From contig JBMNLP010000001.1 of assembly GCA_050952845.1 (NCBI GenBank), positions 3,348,001-3,412,000 on the forward strand: a stretch of DNA of 64,000 nt, given 5' to 3'. Numbering within the stretch: the stretch's first letter is position 1; each line of letters starts with the position of its first letter. The notes beneath the pieces were generated by a model. It worked only from the letters and a program-made list of their open reading frames with translations. It did no database searches and had not been told where the DNA came from. This DNA comes from JAGVSV01 sp050952845 (GTDB taxonomy: Bacteria > Bacillota > Clostridia > Christensenellales > Aristaeellaceae). Shown piece after piece: positions 40,120-47,781 of the stretch. A program made the position numbers and the translations under genes.

Positions 40120-40145
40120 GAGGTGCAACACCACTGCTGCACCTC
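40120..40145. terminator. Hairpin downstream of the SPFH gene
   Basis: GAGGTGCA pairs with TGCACCTC across a 10-base loop. It lies about 20 bp past the 3' end of the minus-strand SPFH gene, beyond the repeat fragment. Confidence 0.5.
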
Positions 40146-40149
40146 CATC

Positions 40150-40170
40150 ATGATAAGTAAATTTGCTCTA
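40150..40170. repeat. Family B tip that forms a stop codon
   Basis: ATGATAAGTAAATTTGCTCTA is the terminal 21 bases of family B, as in the copy ending at 13856. Its last three bases (CTA, read TAG on the minus strand) are the stop codon of the SPFH gene. Confidence 0.75.
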
Positions 40171-41214
40171 TGCTTTCGCCCCACACTCTGCGCAGAACTT
40201 GGCACCTGGCGCCAGGGGTTTGCCGCAGGCGGTGCAGTGGGTGGCTTTGGCCTGGGGTTCGCCGCATTCGGGGCAGAACCTGGACCCGGCCCGGATGGCA
40301 GCGCCGCAGGCGACGCAGGGCGTCAACTGCTGCTGGGGCTGCTGGGCGGCAGGCTGTCCTGGCTGCATGGCCTGCTGCATCATCTGACCCATGGCCATGC
40401 CGGCGCCGATGCCGGCGCCCGCGCCTGCCAAGCCGCCTTCGTTGCGGGCGGCGTCTCGCAGCGCCTCGGCAGCCTGAAACTTGGTGTACCTGTCCAGATC
40501 GCCCATCACGCCCATGGAGGTGCGGGTGTCCATGGCCTTCTCCACCTCGGGCGGCAGGCTGATGTTTTCAATGACGATGGATTCCAGCTTCAGCCCCAGC
40601 CCCGTCAGCCGGGGGGCGATGGACGCCAGCGCGAACTCGCTCAGCTCGTCGTAGTTAGCGGCCAGGTCCAGCGCCGGGATTTTGCTTTGCGCGATGACAT
40701 CCGACAGCGCCGACACGATGGTGCGCTTGATCTGCCCTTCGACGCCTTCCACGGTGTAAAAATCGCTGGTGCCGAACACCTCGCGCAAAAAAACAGCCGG
40801 GTCCGCCACGCGGAAAGCATACACGCCGAACGCGCGGATGCGGATCATGCCAAACTCGGCGTCGCGCATCATCACAGGGTTGCTGGTGCCCCATTTCTGG
40901 TCGATGAACTGCCGGGTGTTCACAAAGTACACCTCGGATTTGAAGGGGGAATTGAAGCCGTATTTCCAGCTTTTGAGCATCGTGAGCATCGGCATGTTCT
41001 GTGTGCTCAGCTCGTAGCGGCCGGGCTGGAAGATGTCGGCGATTTGGCCTTCATTGACAAACACAGCCACCTGGCTTTCGCGCACGGTAAGCTGCGCGCC
41101 CATCATGATCTCCTTGTTGCCGTCGTCAAACCGATACACCATGGTGTTGGAGGATGAGTCCGTCCACTCGATAACGTCGATGAATTGACCTCTCAGCTTT
41201 GAAAAAATACCCAT
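40168..41214 (-). CDS. SPFH/Band 7 protein with C-terminal zinc ribbons
   Basis: 348 residues, similar in layout to B. subtilis YdjI. Residues 1-240 form an SPFH domain (QPGRYELSTQNMPMLTMLKS, IRIRAFGVYAFRVADPAVFL). A Gly/Ala- and Gln-rich linker follows (GGLAGAGAGIGAGMAMGQM). Two zinc ribbons close the protein (CVACGAAI...CPECG and CTACGKPL...CAECG). Such proteins are thought to scaffold membrane domains or stress complexes. No clear membrane segment is present. The last residues AECGAKA run straight into a TAG that belongs to a family B repeat tip, so the original C-terminus may have been longer. The ATG has AGGAGGCGCATCAC upstream. Confidence 0.85.
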   Translation of the reverse strand: MGIFSKLRGQFIDVIEWTDSSSNTMVYRFDDGNKEIMMGAQLTVRESQVAVFVNEGQIADIFQPGRYELSTQNMPMLTMLKSWKYGFNSPFKSEVYFVNTRQFIDQKWGTSNPVMMRDAEFGMIRIRAFGVYAFRVADPAVFLREVFGTSDFYTVEGVEGQIKRTIVSALSDVIAQSKIPALDLAANYDELSEFALASIAPRLTGLGLKLESIVIENISLPPEVEKAMDTRTSMGVMGDLDRYTKFQAAEALRDAARNEGGLAGAGAGIGAGMAMGQMMQQAMQPGQPAAQQPQQQLTPCVACGAAIRAGSRFCPECGEPQAKATHCTACGKPLAPGAKFCAECGAKA

Positions 41215-41237
41215 GTGATGCGCCTCCTTGCAGCTTA

Positions 41238-42047
41238 TTATTCAGATACGAGGGTATACATGTTGTCCAACACGGTGAATTGCTCGACGTTCAGGTCGAG
41301 ATCGAGGTATTCCTTGATATCCGCCACCACTTTCTGCACACGCTGATGCACGCGCAGTGCTAAAGCCTCCACGTCTTCCACGTCTTCCAGCGGGGCGTTT
41401 TCAGGCTGGAAGGCAATCAGGCGAACATGTCGCTGCGTCAACACCGCGACACCGTAGTATATACCGTCGACATAGCGTCCAAAGAAGTTGGAGCGCAGCG
41501 CGTTCTCCAGCCGCTCGCTGCCGTAGTGCCAGCGGTCCGTCAGGTAGAGTTCACCCTGGGGCATATCAAAATCGAATAAAAGGCAGGGGCTGTTCTGCGC
41601 GATGCCGGAGCGAACCAGCTTCAGCCGGCTTTTCAGCTCCTCCCGGCTGTCAATGCTGCGCGCCAGCAGCTGGTGAATCAACTCATCCCGCAGGTATTCC
41701 AGCACGGCTTCCTCGCTGTATTCGCTGTCGCTGTGATCCCCGCGCAAATGATCCAAAAAGCCGCGGATGCGGCGCAGTTCGACGCGCAGGGTATCGTCAT
41801 GTTGATGGGTTTGGAAGATGGGCAGGCTGGGCCGTACCTCCACCAGGTATTGATGCAGCGGGGCCGCGTCGGCGTAGCGCACCGAATACCCCACCGCGTC
41901 AACGGGGTTGGTTTCCAGATAAGAAATGGCCTCCTGAATGTCGCTGATGATGGTGATGGGGTGGAAGGTCATGTCGTTCCAGTCTGTGATGTTCAGAAAG
42001 GCGTTTTTAACTTCCTCTCGGTCCGTAACCAGCAGCAGCTTATACAT
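41238..42047 (-). CDS. Receiver-like protein without a DNA-binding domain
   Basis: 269 residues. The N-terminus MYKLLLVTDREEVKNAFLNI looks like the first strand and helix of a response-regulator receiver, but the usual phospho-Asp block is not evident (VDAVGYSVRY takes its place). The second half (SPCLLFDFDMPQGELYLTD, then RWHYGSERLENALRSNFFGR) resembles, as I recall, the degenerate GGDEF-like middle of YesN-type regulators. The AraC output domain that normally follows is missing. GAGGTAGGGGATGT precedes the ATG. It is 24 bp upstream of the SPFH gene and probably cotranscribed. Function unknown; possibly a protein-protein adaptor. Confidence 0.6.
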   Translation of the reverse strand: MYKLLLVTDREEVKNAFLNITDWNDMTFHPITIISDIQEAISYLETNPVDAVGYSVRYADAAPLHQYLVEVRPSLPIFQTHQHDDTLRVELRRIRGFLDHLRGDHSDSEYSEEAVLEYLRDELIHQLLARSIDSREELKSRLKLVRSGIAQNSPCLLFDFDMPQGELYLTDRWHYGSERLENALRSNFFGRYVDGIYYGVAVLTQRHVRLIAFQPENAPLEDVEDVEALALRVHQRVQKVVADIKEYLDLDLNVEQFTVLDNMYTLVSE

Positions 42048-42179
42048 CCCCTACCTCCTCAAGGTCCTTCAGTAAATCCATTATACATGAAAACCAACAA
42101 ACATTCAATCACCATCCTGTGCATTACGCACAAAAACCTGTTTCGTTTATCATATACAAGCTGCATACCATGAATGAAC

Positions 42180-43007
42180 CTATATATTTCCAGGCACTAC
42201 GCGGCGAAGATGGCGTTCAGCCACAGCGCATAAATACAGCAGAGCCTGCCGGTCGGTGGGGTGCGGCTCCGCAGCACGGTGCCTGGGAAAAAACCTGCTC
42301 AGGTGCAGGGGAATATCCCGGTCCAGGGACGCCACCCAGGCAGCCAGCGCCGATATTTCCTCCTCGGAGTCGTTCTGGCCAGGCACCACCAGCGTGGTCA
42401 GCTCCACATGCGCGTGCTGCACAGCCTCCTGTATAAAAGCTTTCACGGTCGCTAGATCGCCGCCCAGGCGATGGTACCAGCTGTCGGTAAAGCCTTTCAA
42501 ATCGATGTTGAAGGCGTCCACTATATCCATTAAATCACCCATGGCATCCAGGCAGAAGCAGCCGTTGGTCACTACAACGGTGCACAGCCCCCTCGCTTTG
42601 AGAAGCCTGCCGGTGTCCACGATGTACTCATAAGCTACCAGCGGCTCGTTGTAAGTAAAGGCAACGCCGATGTTGCCCCGGCTCACCTGCGCCTCAGCCA
42701 GCGCGCACAGCTGCCCGGGCGAAACATCGGTGTGCGCGACGCCTTGTTCATCAGCCATGGATATGCCGCTGTTCTGGCAGAAATAGCAGTTCATGTTGCA
42801 GCCAAAGCTGCCGCAGGACAGCACCCTGCTGCCCGGACGAAAAAAGCTGAGGGGTTTCTTTTCAATAGGGTCCAGCGCCAGCGACGTCAGCTTGCCATAG
42901 CCCAGGGGCTTGCTTTCGCCGTCCCGCAAGGCGCGGGCACGGCAGCAGCCGGGCAGCCCGCCTTCTTCCAACAGGCAGTGACGGGGACACACCGGGCAGG
43001 CGGTCAA
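42180..43007 (-). CDS. amrS: AmmeMemoRadiSam system radical SAM enzyme
   Basis: 275 residues. The radical SAM cluster motif is CNMNCYFC at residues 70-77 (C70, C74, C77) in the CGSFGCNMNCYFCQNSGIS context. Two further N-terminal cysteine groups (CPVCPRHC and GCCRAR) may hold an auxiliary iron-sulfur centre. GNIGVAFTYNEPLVAYEYIV is the family's SAM-binding strand. The start is a TTG overlapping the stop of the fused AMMECR1/MEMO gene (TTGA), with GTGAGG upstream. The AmmeMemoRadiSam trio is a conserved bacterial/archaeal set whose reaction is not established. A substrate modification by radical chemistry is assumed. Confidence 0.9.
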   Translation of the reverse strand: MTACPVCPRHCLLEEGGLPGCCRARALRDGESKPLGYGKLTSLALDPIEKKPLSFFRPGSRVLSCGSFGCNMNCYFCQNSGISMADEQGVAHTDVSPGQLCALAEAQVSRGNIGVAFTYNEPLVAYEYIVDTGRLLKARGLCTVVVTNGCFCLDAMGDLMDIVDAFNIDLKGFTDSWYHRLGGDLATVKAFIQEAVQHAHVELTTLVVPGQNDSEEEISALAAWVASLDRDIPLHLSRFFPRHRAAEPHPTDRQALLYLCAVAERHLRRVVPGNI

Positions 43008-44386
43008 TGGTGCCTCACCACCTCGAACCGCTGCAATCGCGCACCCGCCAGGCTGATGATGCCGGCCTTGCGGCGGGCGATGTCCACCTGCTCCTCCACG
43101 GTGTCCACCCCATCCAAGTTGGGCAGCAGCAAGCCGCGCCGGCTGCCCTTGGACACGATGACGCCATAGCGCAGCACGTTCAGCTCGTCTGTGGACTCGA
43201 TATCCTCCGGCGCGCCCAGCACGTCAACCGAGCAGGTGATATGGGGCAGCTCGTCCTCGGTAACAGGAGGAAAGCGCGGGTCACGCGCAGCGGCGCTGAC
43301 GGCGTTGGCAATGATCTCATCCGCCAGGCAACCCTTCGTGGGCCGGATGGTGCCGATGCAGCCGCGCAGATCGCCATGCTGATGGAGGGTGACAAACGCG
43401 CCCGCCCTTGTATTCAGCAGTTCCTCCGGCAAGCCTTGTGGCTTAGCCAGCATACTGCCGGTGCGCACATAGTGCTCGTATGACGCCCGGGCCAGCCGCA
43501 CATGCGGGCTGCGCCCAGCATGCTGATCCATTACCGCAGCTTTCGCAGGTTCCAGAAAACAGCGCGCCGGGTCCGGCCCCAGCGGCTCAAACAGGCACAC
43601 GCCATAGCCCACGCCCGTTACATCCTGGTACGACAGCGCCTGCGCATGCACAGCCTGCCCATCCAGGCAGCCCGCCATGATCAGAAAGCTGCGGTGCCCG
43701 CACTCGCCCGCGCGGTCGGTGCGCCGGCCAGCCATAGCCATCAGCTCGCCAAAGGCAGCGCGGCCCATGACATCCATCACCTGGCGGTCGTATGCCGGGC
43801 CTTCGGGGCGGAAACCATAGGGGCCGTCGTCCTTGAGGTAGTGCGACAAGTCGCCGCTGGCTACCACGCACATCCGCCTGCCCAGCGCGTTCACACTGGC
43901 CTGCACCAGCGTGCCCAGGCGGTAGTGCGCCTTGTAGTCCAGACCCGATAGCCCCATGCGCACCATATTATAGGGCAGCTCGCCGCCCGCCTCGTCCCGC
44001 AGGAACACCAACGGCACCAGGACGCCATGGTCCAGGCTGCTGTCGCCTCCGCCATCGGTGCCGGCAGGAAAGCCGGCGCGCTCCGCCACCGCGGCAATCG
44101 CCTCTACCAACTGCCTGTCATAGCGCACGGCCAGGCGCACCTGGCCCGCGCCAAACCGCGCGAAGCTGCCGGCAGCGCCATCGCCCGGTGAAATGTGGAT
44201 ATAGTCGCGAAACGACGGGCTGTGGGGGGATATCACAAGGACTGTTTCGGGTTTTAAGTCGTTTACAAACCGCGCGGCTTCCCGCATTGCTTCCAGGGTT
44301 TCTTTTATTTGCCGCTCACTGCCGCGGCCTACTTCGGGAACAGCCAGCGGTGGGTGCGGCACCATCACAGCGCCTACAATGGACAT
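43004..44386 (-). CDS. Fused MEMO-AMMECR1 protein of the AmmeMemoRadiSam system
   Basis: 460 residues. Residues 1-270 are a MEMO/AmrB domain related to extradiol dioxygenases: MVPHPPLAVPEVG, ISPHSPSF and the GDSSLDHGVLVPLVFL and ASGDLSHYL blocks provide His and Asp ligands for a metal. Residues 290-460 are an AMMECR1/AmrA domain with the invariant LRGCIGTIRP. Many genomes encode these as separate genes; here they are fused and end four bases inside the radical SAM gene. That argues that all three parts work in one complex. AGGAGGAGCAAT precedes the ATG. Cytoplasmic; the reaction is unknown. Confidence 0.92.
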   Translation of the reverse strand: MSIVGAVMVPHPPLAVPEVGRGSERQIKETLEAMREAARFVNDLKPETVLVISPHSPSFRDYIHISPGDGAAGSFARFGAGQVRLAVRYDRQLVEAIAAVAERAGFPAGTDGGGDSSLDHGVLVPLVFLRDEAGGELPYNMVRMGLSGLDYKAHYRLGTLVQASVNALGRRMCVVASGDLSHYLKDDGPYGFRPEGPAYDRQVMDVMGRAAFGELMAMAGRRTDRAGECGHRSFLIMAGCLDGQAVHAQALSYQDVTGVGYGVCLFEPLGPDPARCFLEPAKAAVMDQHAGRSPHVRLARASYEHYVRTGSMLAKPQGLPEELLNTRAGAFVTLHQHGDLRGCIGTIRPTKGCLADEIIANAVSAAARDPRFPPVTEDELPHITCSVDVLGAPEDIESTDELNVLRYGVIVSKGSRRGLLLPNLDGVDTVEEQVDIARRKAGIISLAGARLQRFEVVRHH

Positions 44387-44397
44387 ATTGCTCCTCC

Positions 44398-46353
44398 TTA
44401 TCTTATGGTGTTTTGCCGGATGCGCCCATCGCGATAAGCCGTTATCAGAGCCTCCAAATCCTCCATACGGCGGGCGACGTCCACACCTTCGTCGGTGTCA
44501 GCCACCAGCAGGCGGCGCGGCAGGTTGTCGATGATCATGCTCTGGGACCGGATGTCTAAGTTGCCGGCAATAGCCTCCGCCCGGGAGGTAAACGGCTCGT
44601 GCGCGGCGATACGGATGCCGTGAGACGAAAAGAACATCGTATACCCCGCAATGCCGGTTCTGCCGTGATAAGCCTTGCTGAACCCGCCGTCAATAACGAT
44701 CAGCCTGCCGCCGGCCTTGCGCGGGTCCTCTCCCTTGCTGGCGCGGACAGGCACATGCCCGTTGATGATGCGGCTCCAGGGTTTATCCAGGCCAAAGTCT
44801 TCAAATATGGTGCGGATGAAAGCCTCGTCGTCGTACAGCCTGTAGTAGGCATTCTGCTTCTCCTTCCAGGTTTCCTTTTCATCCAGCAGCACGCGCTCAA
44901 ACGTGGTGATGTGCTGCCTGCCAAACAGCGGGGAGTTGCGCCCGCACCACAGGAACCATAGAAAATCGCGCCCTTCTTTGCGCAGGGGGCTGTTTTCCGG
45001 GGCAAAATAGCCCTGGCGCGCCATATAGTCGCAGTAGTCCAGCATCGCACGGCCGCTGTAGGTTTTGTCGCCGAAACGAAACGCCAGGAACTTGCCCTCG
45101 TCATCGGCAGGGATGCAGCCATGGTACAGCAGGTTGCCATTGTACTTTAGATACAGCGACCCCGCCCGATACAAAAAGCGCGCGTGCCGCTGCAGACGCC
45201 CGCTGCGCCGGAAGGCATCCACCAGCTGCCCGATCAGCATATACTCGGCATTGGTCAAACCATTGGGGTCGGAGGGGTTCACGGTGGGGAAATCCGCATC
45301 CTTCAGCTTCAGCTGCCTGCCCTTAAAGCTGTACGTGCCCTGCTCAAAATCGACGCGGCTGAATACATCGCGGTCCTCCATGCCGTATTCCGGGCGGCGG
45401 GCCACCAGCGCGCCCTCTAACTTGTATTGAATAACGGAGATGGCCTTGTGCATCCGCGCGTAAAGCTGCGGATTCCGGGGCATGTACAGCTCATCCGGTT
45501 CGATGCGGGGAATGAAATGCTCGGCATCCTCATAGGTCGCCTCCGCAAACAGCGCCAGCGGCAGCAGGTTGATGCCATAGCCGTTCTCCAGCATATCCAG
45601 CATGTTGTACTGGATGCAGTTGCGCACAGCCGCCGCCACGCAAGCCGGGCTGCCCGCTGCCGCGCCCATCCACAGCACATCGTGGTTGCCCCACTGGATA
45701 TCGGCGCTGTGGTAAGCGATCAGAGCATCTATGATGGTATCGGTATGGGGCCCGCGGTCGTACAGGTCGCCCACGATGTGCAGCCGCGCTACCGCCAGCC
45801 GCTTGATGACGGCGCACAGCGCTAAAATCACCTGGCGCGCCTGGTCGGTGCCCACGATGCTGTCGATGATGGCACCGATGTAGGCTTCCTTATTATCCGG
45901 GCTGTTCTCGCCCAGCAATTCCTCTAAGATGTCGCCATAGGGCGCCGGGAAGGCGTCGCGCACATACCGGCGCGAGTATTTTGACGCCGTTTCACGGCAA
46001 ACCAAAACCAGCGCACGGATGATTTCATCATACCAGGCAGCGGATTCTACGACCTCCTCCTCATGCCCGATGAGCTTTTCATGGGGATAGTAAATCAGCG
46101 ATGCCAAAGCCTGCATCTTCTCCGGGGGCAGGGTATCGCCCAGCGCTGTCTCGATCTTTTCATAGATGATGCCCGATGCGTTGTTCAGAATGTGCAGAAA
46201 CGCCTCATCCTCGCCGTGGATGTCGCTGAGAAACAGCTCCGTCCCCTTGTGCAGGCGCATGACGCCCTTCAGGCGCACCAACTCCGCGCCCGCCGCCTCC
46301 TCGTTGGGGAACTGGTCTGCCAACAGCTTCAAATACCGTATGTCCATATTCAT
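44398..46353 (-). CDS. fbp: Fructose-1,6-bisphosphatase class III
   Basis: 651 residues, the size of the Bacillota class III enzyme that removes the 1-phosphate of fructose 1,6-bisphosphate in gluconeogenesis. Metallophosphatase motifs are complete: LSDIHGED (near residue 40), VGDLYDRGPHTDTIID (near 190), WGNHDVLWMG (near 220) and INGHVPVRASKGEDP near the C-terminus. The frame opens at 46416, but GGAGG lies just before tandem ATGs at 46353 and 46347, so one of those is the start. It follows the MEMO-AMMECR1 gene arrangement on the same strand, 11 bp apart, and may share a transcript with it. Confidence 0.95.
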   Translation of the reverse strand: MNMDIRYLKLLADQFPNEEAAGAELVRLKGVMRLHKGTELFLSDIHGEDEAFLHILNNASGIIYEKIETALGDTLPPEKMQALASLIYYPHEKLIGHEEEVVESAAWYDEIIRALVLVCRETASKYSRRYVRDAFPAPYGDILEELLGENSPDNKEAYIGAIIDSIVGTDQARQVILALCAVIKRLAVARLHIVGDLYDRGPHTDTIIDALIAYHSADIQWGNHDVLWMGAAAGSPACVAAAVRNCIQYNMLDMLENGYGINLLPLALFAEATYEDAEHFIPRIEPDELYMPRNPQLYARMHKAISVIQYKLEGALVARRPEYGMEDRDVFSRVDFEQGTYSFKGRQLKLKDADFPTVNPSDPNGLTNAEYMLIGQLVDAFRRSGRLQRHARFLYRAGSLYLKYNGNLLYHGCIPADDEGKFLAFRFGDKTYSGRAMLDYCDYMARQGYFAPENSPLRKEGRDFLWFLWCGRNSPLFGRQHITTFERVLLDEKETWKEKQNAYYRLYDDEAFIRTIFEDFGLDKPWSRIINGHVPVRASKGEDPRKAGGRLIVIDGGFSKAYHGRTGIAGYTMFFSSHGIRIAAHEPFTSRAEAIAGNLDIRSQSMIIDNLPRRLLVADTDEGVDVARRMEDLEALITAYRDGRIRQNTIR

Positions 46354-46508
46354 CATGCCTCCAGTCGATGGGTGCAGTACCATATTCAGCATACCAAAGG
46401 AGAGGTGTTTGTTCAAGCGGGCGGCGTAAGGCAGGGAAAGACAATCACCCCTACAAACATCTTAAGAAAGGCATGTTACATCTTGTATTAAATCAGATAC
46501 CCAGAAGA

Positions 46509-47162
46509 CTACAAATACGTACAAAAAGCCTTAAAATGAACCACCGCAGCCGACAAAACAAACAAGTGCCAGATCACATGGTTATATTTCAGTTTTTTAG
46601 ACTGATAAAACAACGTTCCAAGGGTATACAGCAAGCCGCCTATCAGCAGCAGCACGCCAAACTGCCAATACCGGTGATGGATAACCGGCCTGGTTAAAAA
46701 CAAAGCCATCCAGCCCATGCCGATATACAGGACGGTTGAAAGCCCGCCATGCTTATCCATTTTGTTCTTGATGGTTACCTTGTAGATGGTGCCCAGCATT
46801 GCCAACGCCCACATCAATACAAGGAAAAGTATTCTCTTCCACCCGTCCGTTAATAAAAGGATGGGCGGAGTAAAGCTGCCTGCTATAAAGAAATAAATGG
46901 AGATATGATCAAACACTCTTAAAACGGATTTGGCTTTCTTGTGCTGAATGGCATGATAGAGGGTAGACATCAGAAACATCAGAATAAAGCACGCCCCATA
47001 GATGCAGTATGCCACAAGTGCAGTCCGGTTTTTTTCATTGATGCTCCTCAATATAAGCATCACCAAAAACACCACACCCAATACCACACCGATTCCATGG
47101 GTGATGGCGTTCCAGATTTCAAGGATCACTCTATCCTTTATTTTCATTCGTTTTTCCTTCAT
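46509..47162 (-). CDS. Hemolysin III / PAQR-family membrane protein
   Basis: 217 residues with seven hydrophobic segments. The PAQR signatures are NAITHGIGVVLG in the first segment, MSTLYHAIQHKKAKSVLRVF with DHISIYFFIAGSFTP after it, and the C-terminal HLFVLSAAVVHF with the metal-ligand histidines. Despite the hemolysin name, bacterial members of this family are integral membrane proteins with suspected metal-dependent hydrolase or lipid-homeostasis roles. An extended -10 TGGTATAAT lies upstream on the minus strand. Divergent from the MarR gene across 160 bp that include the MarR-type operators. Confidence 0.88.
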   Translation of the reverse strand: MKEKRMKIKDRVILEIWNAITHGIGVVLGVVFLVMLILRSINEKNRTALVAYCIYGACFILMFLMSTLYHAIQHKKAKSVLRVFDHISIYFFIAGSFTPPILLLTDGWKRILFLVLMWALAMLGTIYKVTIKNKMDKHGGLSTVLYIGMGWMALFLTRPVIHHRYWQFGVLLLIGGLLYTLGTLFYQSKKLKYNHVIWHLFVLSAAVVHFKAFCTYL

Positions 47163-47253
47163 CCATTCATCTCCTTCCTCGTCCTATTATACCATAGAAC
47201 ATATAAGAACATATTCACGCTTTCTGCTGCCAGCACAAGCCCAAATATAGTTT

Positions 47254-47300
47254 TTGATTTATCAGCAAACCTGTGCTATAATCCGCCTGTTGATTTATCA
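47254..47300. promoter_or_regulatory. MarR-gene promoter with two matching boxes
   Basis: TTGATTTATCA occurs at 47254-47264 and again at 47290-47300. The first contains the -35 (TTGATT), and TATAAT follows after 17 bp at 47277-47282. The second lies over the start region and is part of the near-palindrome GTTGAT-TT-ATCAAC. They are likely autorepressor sites, centred 36 bp apart. Confidence 0.75.
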
Positions 47301-47322
47301 ACAAGTTTGAGGGAGAGTTACG

Positions 47323-47775
47323 ATGCAGGAACGTTTTGAAACGTTTACGGTGCTCATCAACCGCATCAGCCGGAACATTCGCAAGATTAAAAACCAGGAA
47401 ATTGCCGCCTTTAACCTGAAAAGCGCGCATATTTCCTGTCTATACCACCTGTATATAACCGACAACCTGACGGCAACCGATTTATGCGAGCGCTGCGAAG
47501 AAGACAAGGCAGCCATCTCCCGCTCTCTTGACTATCTGGAAAAAAACGGCTATCTGGTGTGCGACTCGCAGCAAGCCAAGCGCTACAAAAGCCCCTTTTC
47601 TTTAACCGACAAGGGGCGCCAAGTCGGAAAGGAAATAGTCGATAAAATCAACCAGATCTTGGATGAAGTCGGCACCGGCATCACCCATGAAGAGCGCATT
47701 GCATTTTATCAGAGCCTGTCTATCATCAGCGACAGCCTGGATACCATCGCGAACAATTTGGGACAGCGGGGGTAG
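47323..47775 (+). CDS. MarR-family transcriptional regulator
   Basis: 150 residues. The winged helix spans residues 35-100: AHISCLYHLYITDNLTATDL, RCEEDKAAISRSLDYLEKNG and the wing CDSQQAKRYKSPFSLTDKG. Flanking helices would form the dimer. Two matching TTGATTTATCA boxes around its promoter suggest autoregulation. It is six bases upstream of the aldehyde dehydrogenase gene and likely controls it and DegV, and perhaps the divergent hemolysin III gene, in response to a small lipophilic ligand. Ligand unknown. Confidence 0.9.
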   Translation: MQERFETFTVLINRISRNIRKIKNQEIAAFNLKSAHISCLYHLYITDNLTATDLCERCEEDKAAISRSLDYLEKNGYLVCDSQQAKRYKSPFSLTDKGRQVGKEIVDKINQILDEVGTGITHEERIAFYQSLSIISDSLDTIANNLGQRG

Positions 47776-47781
47776 AAACGG

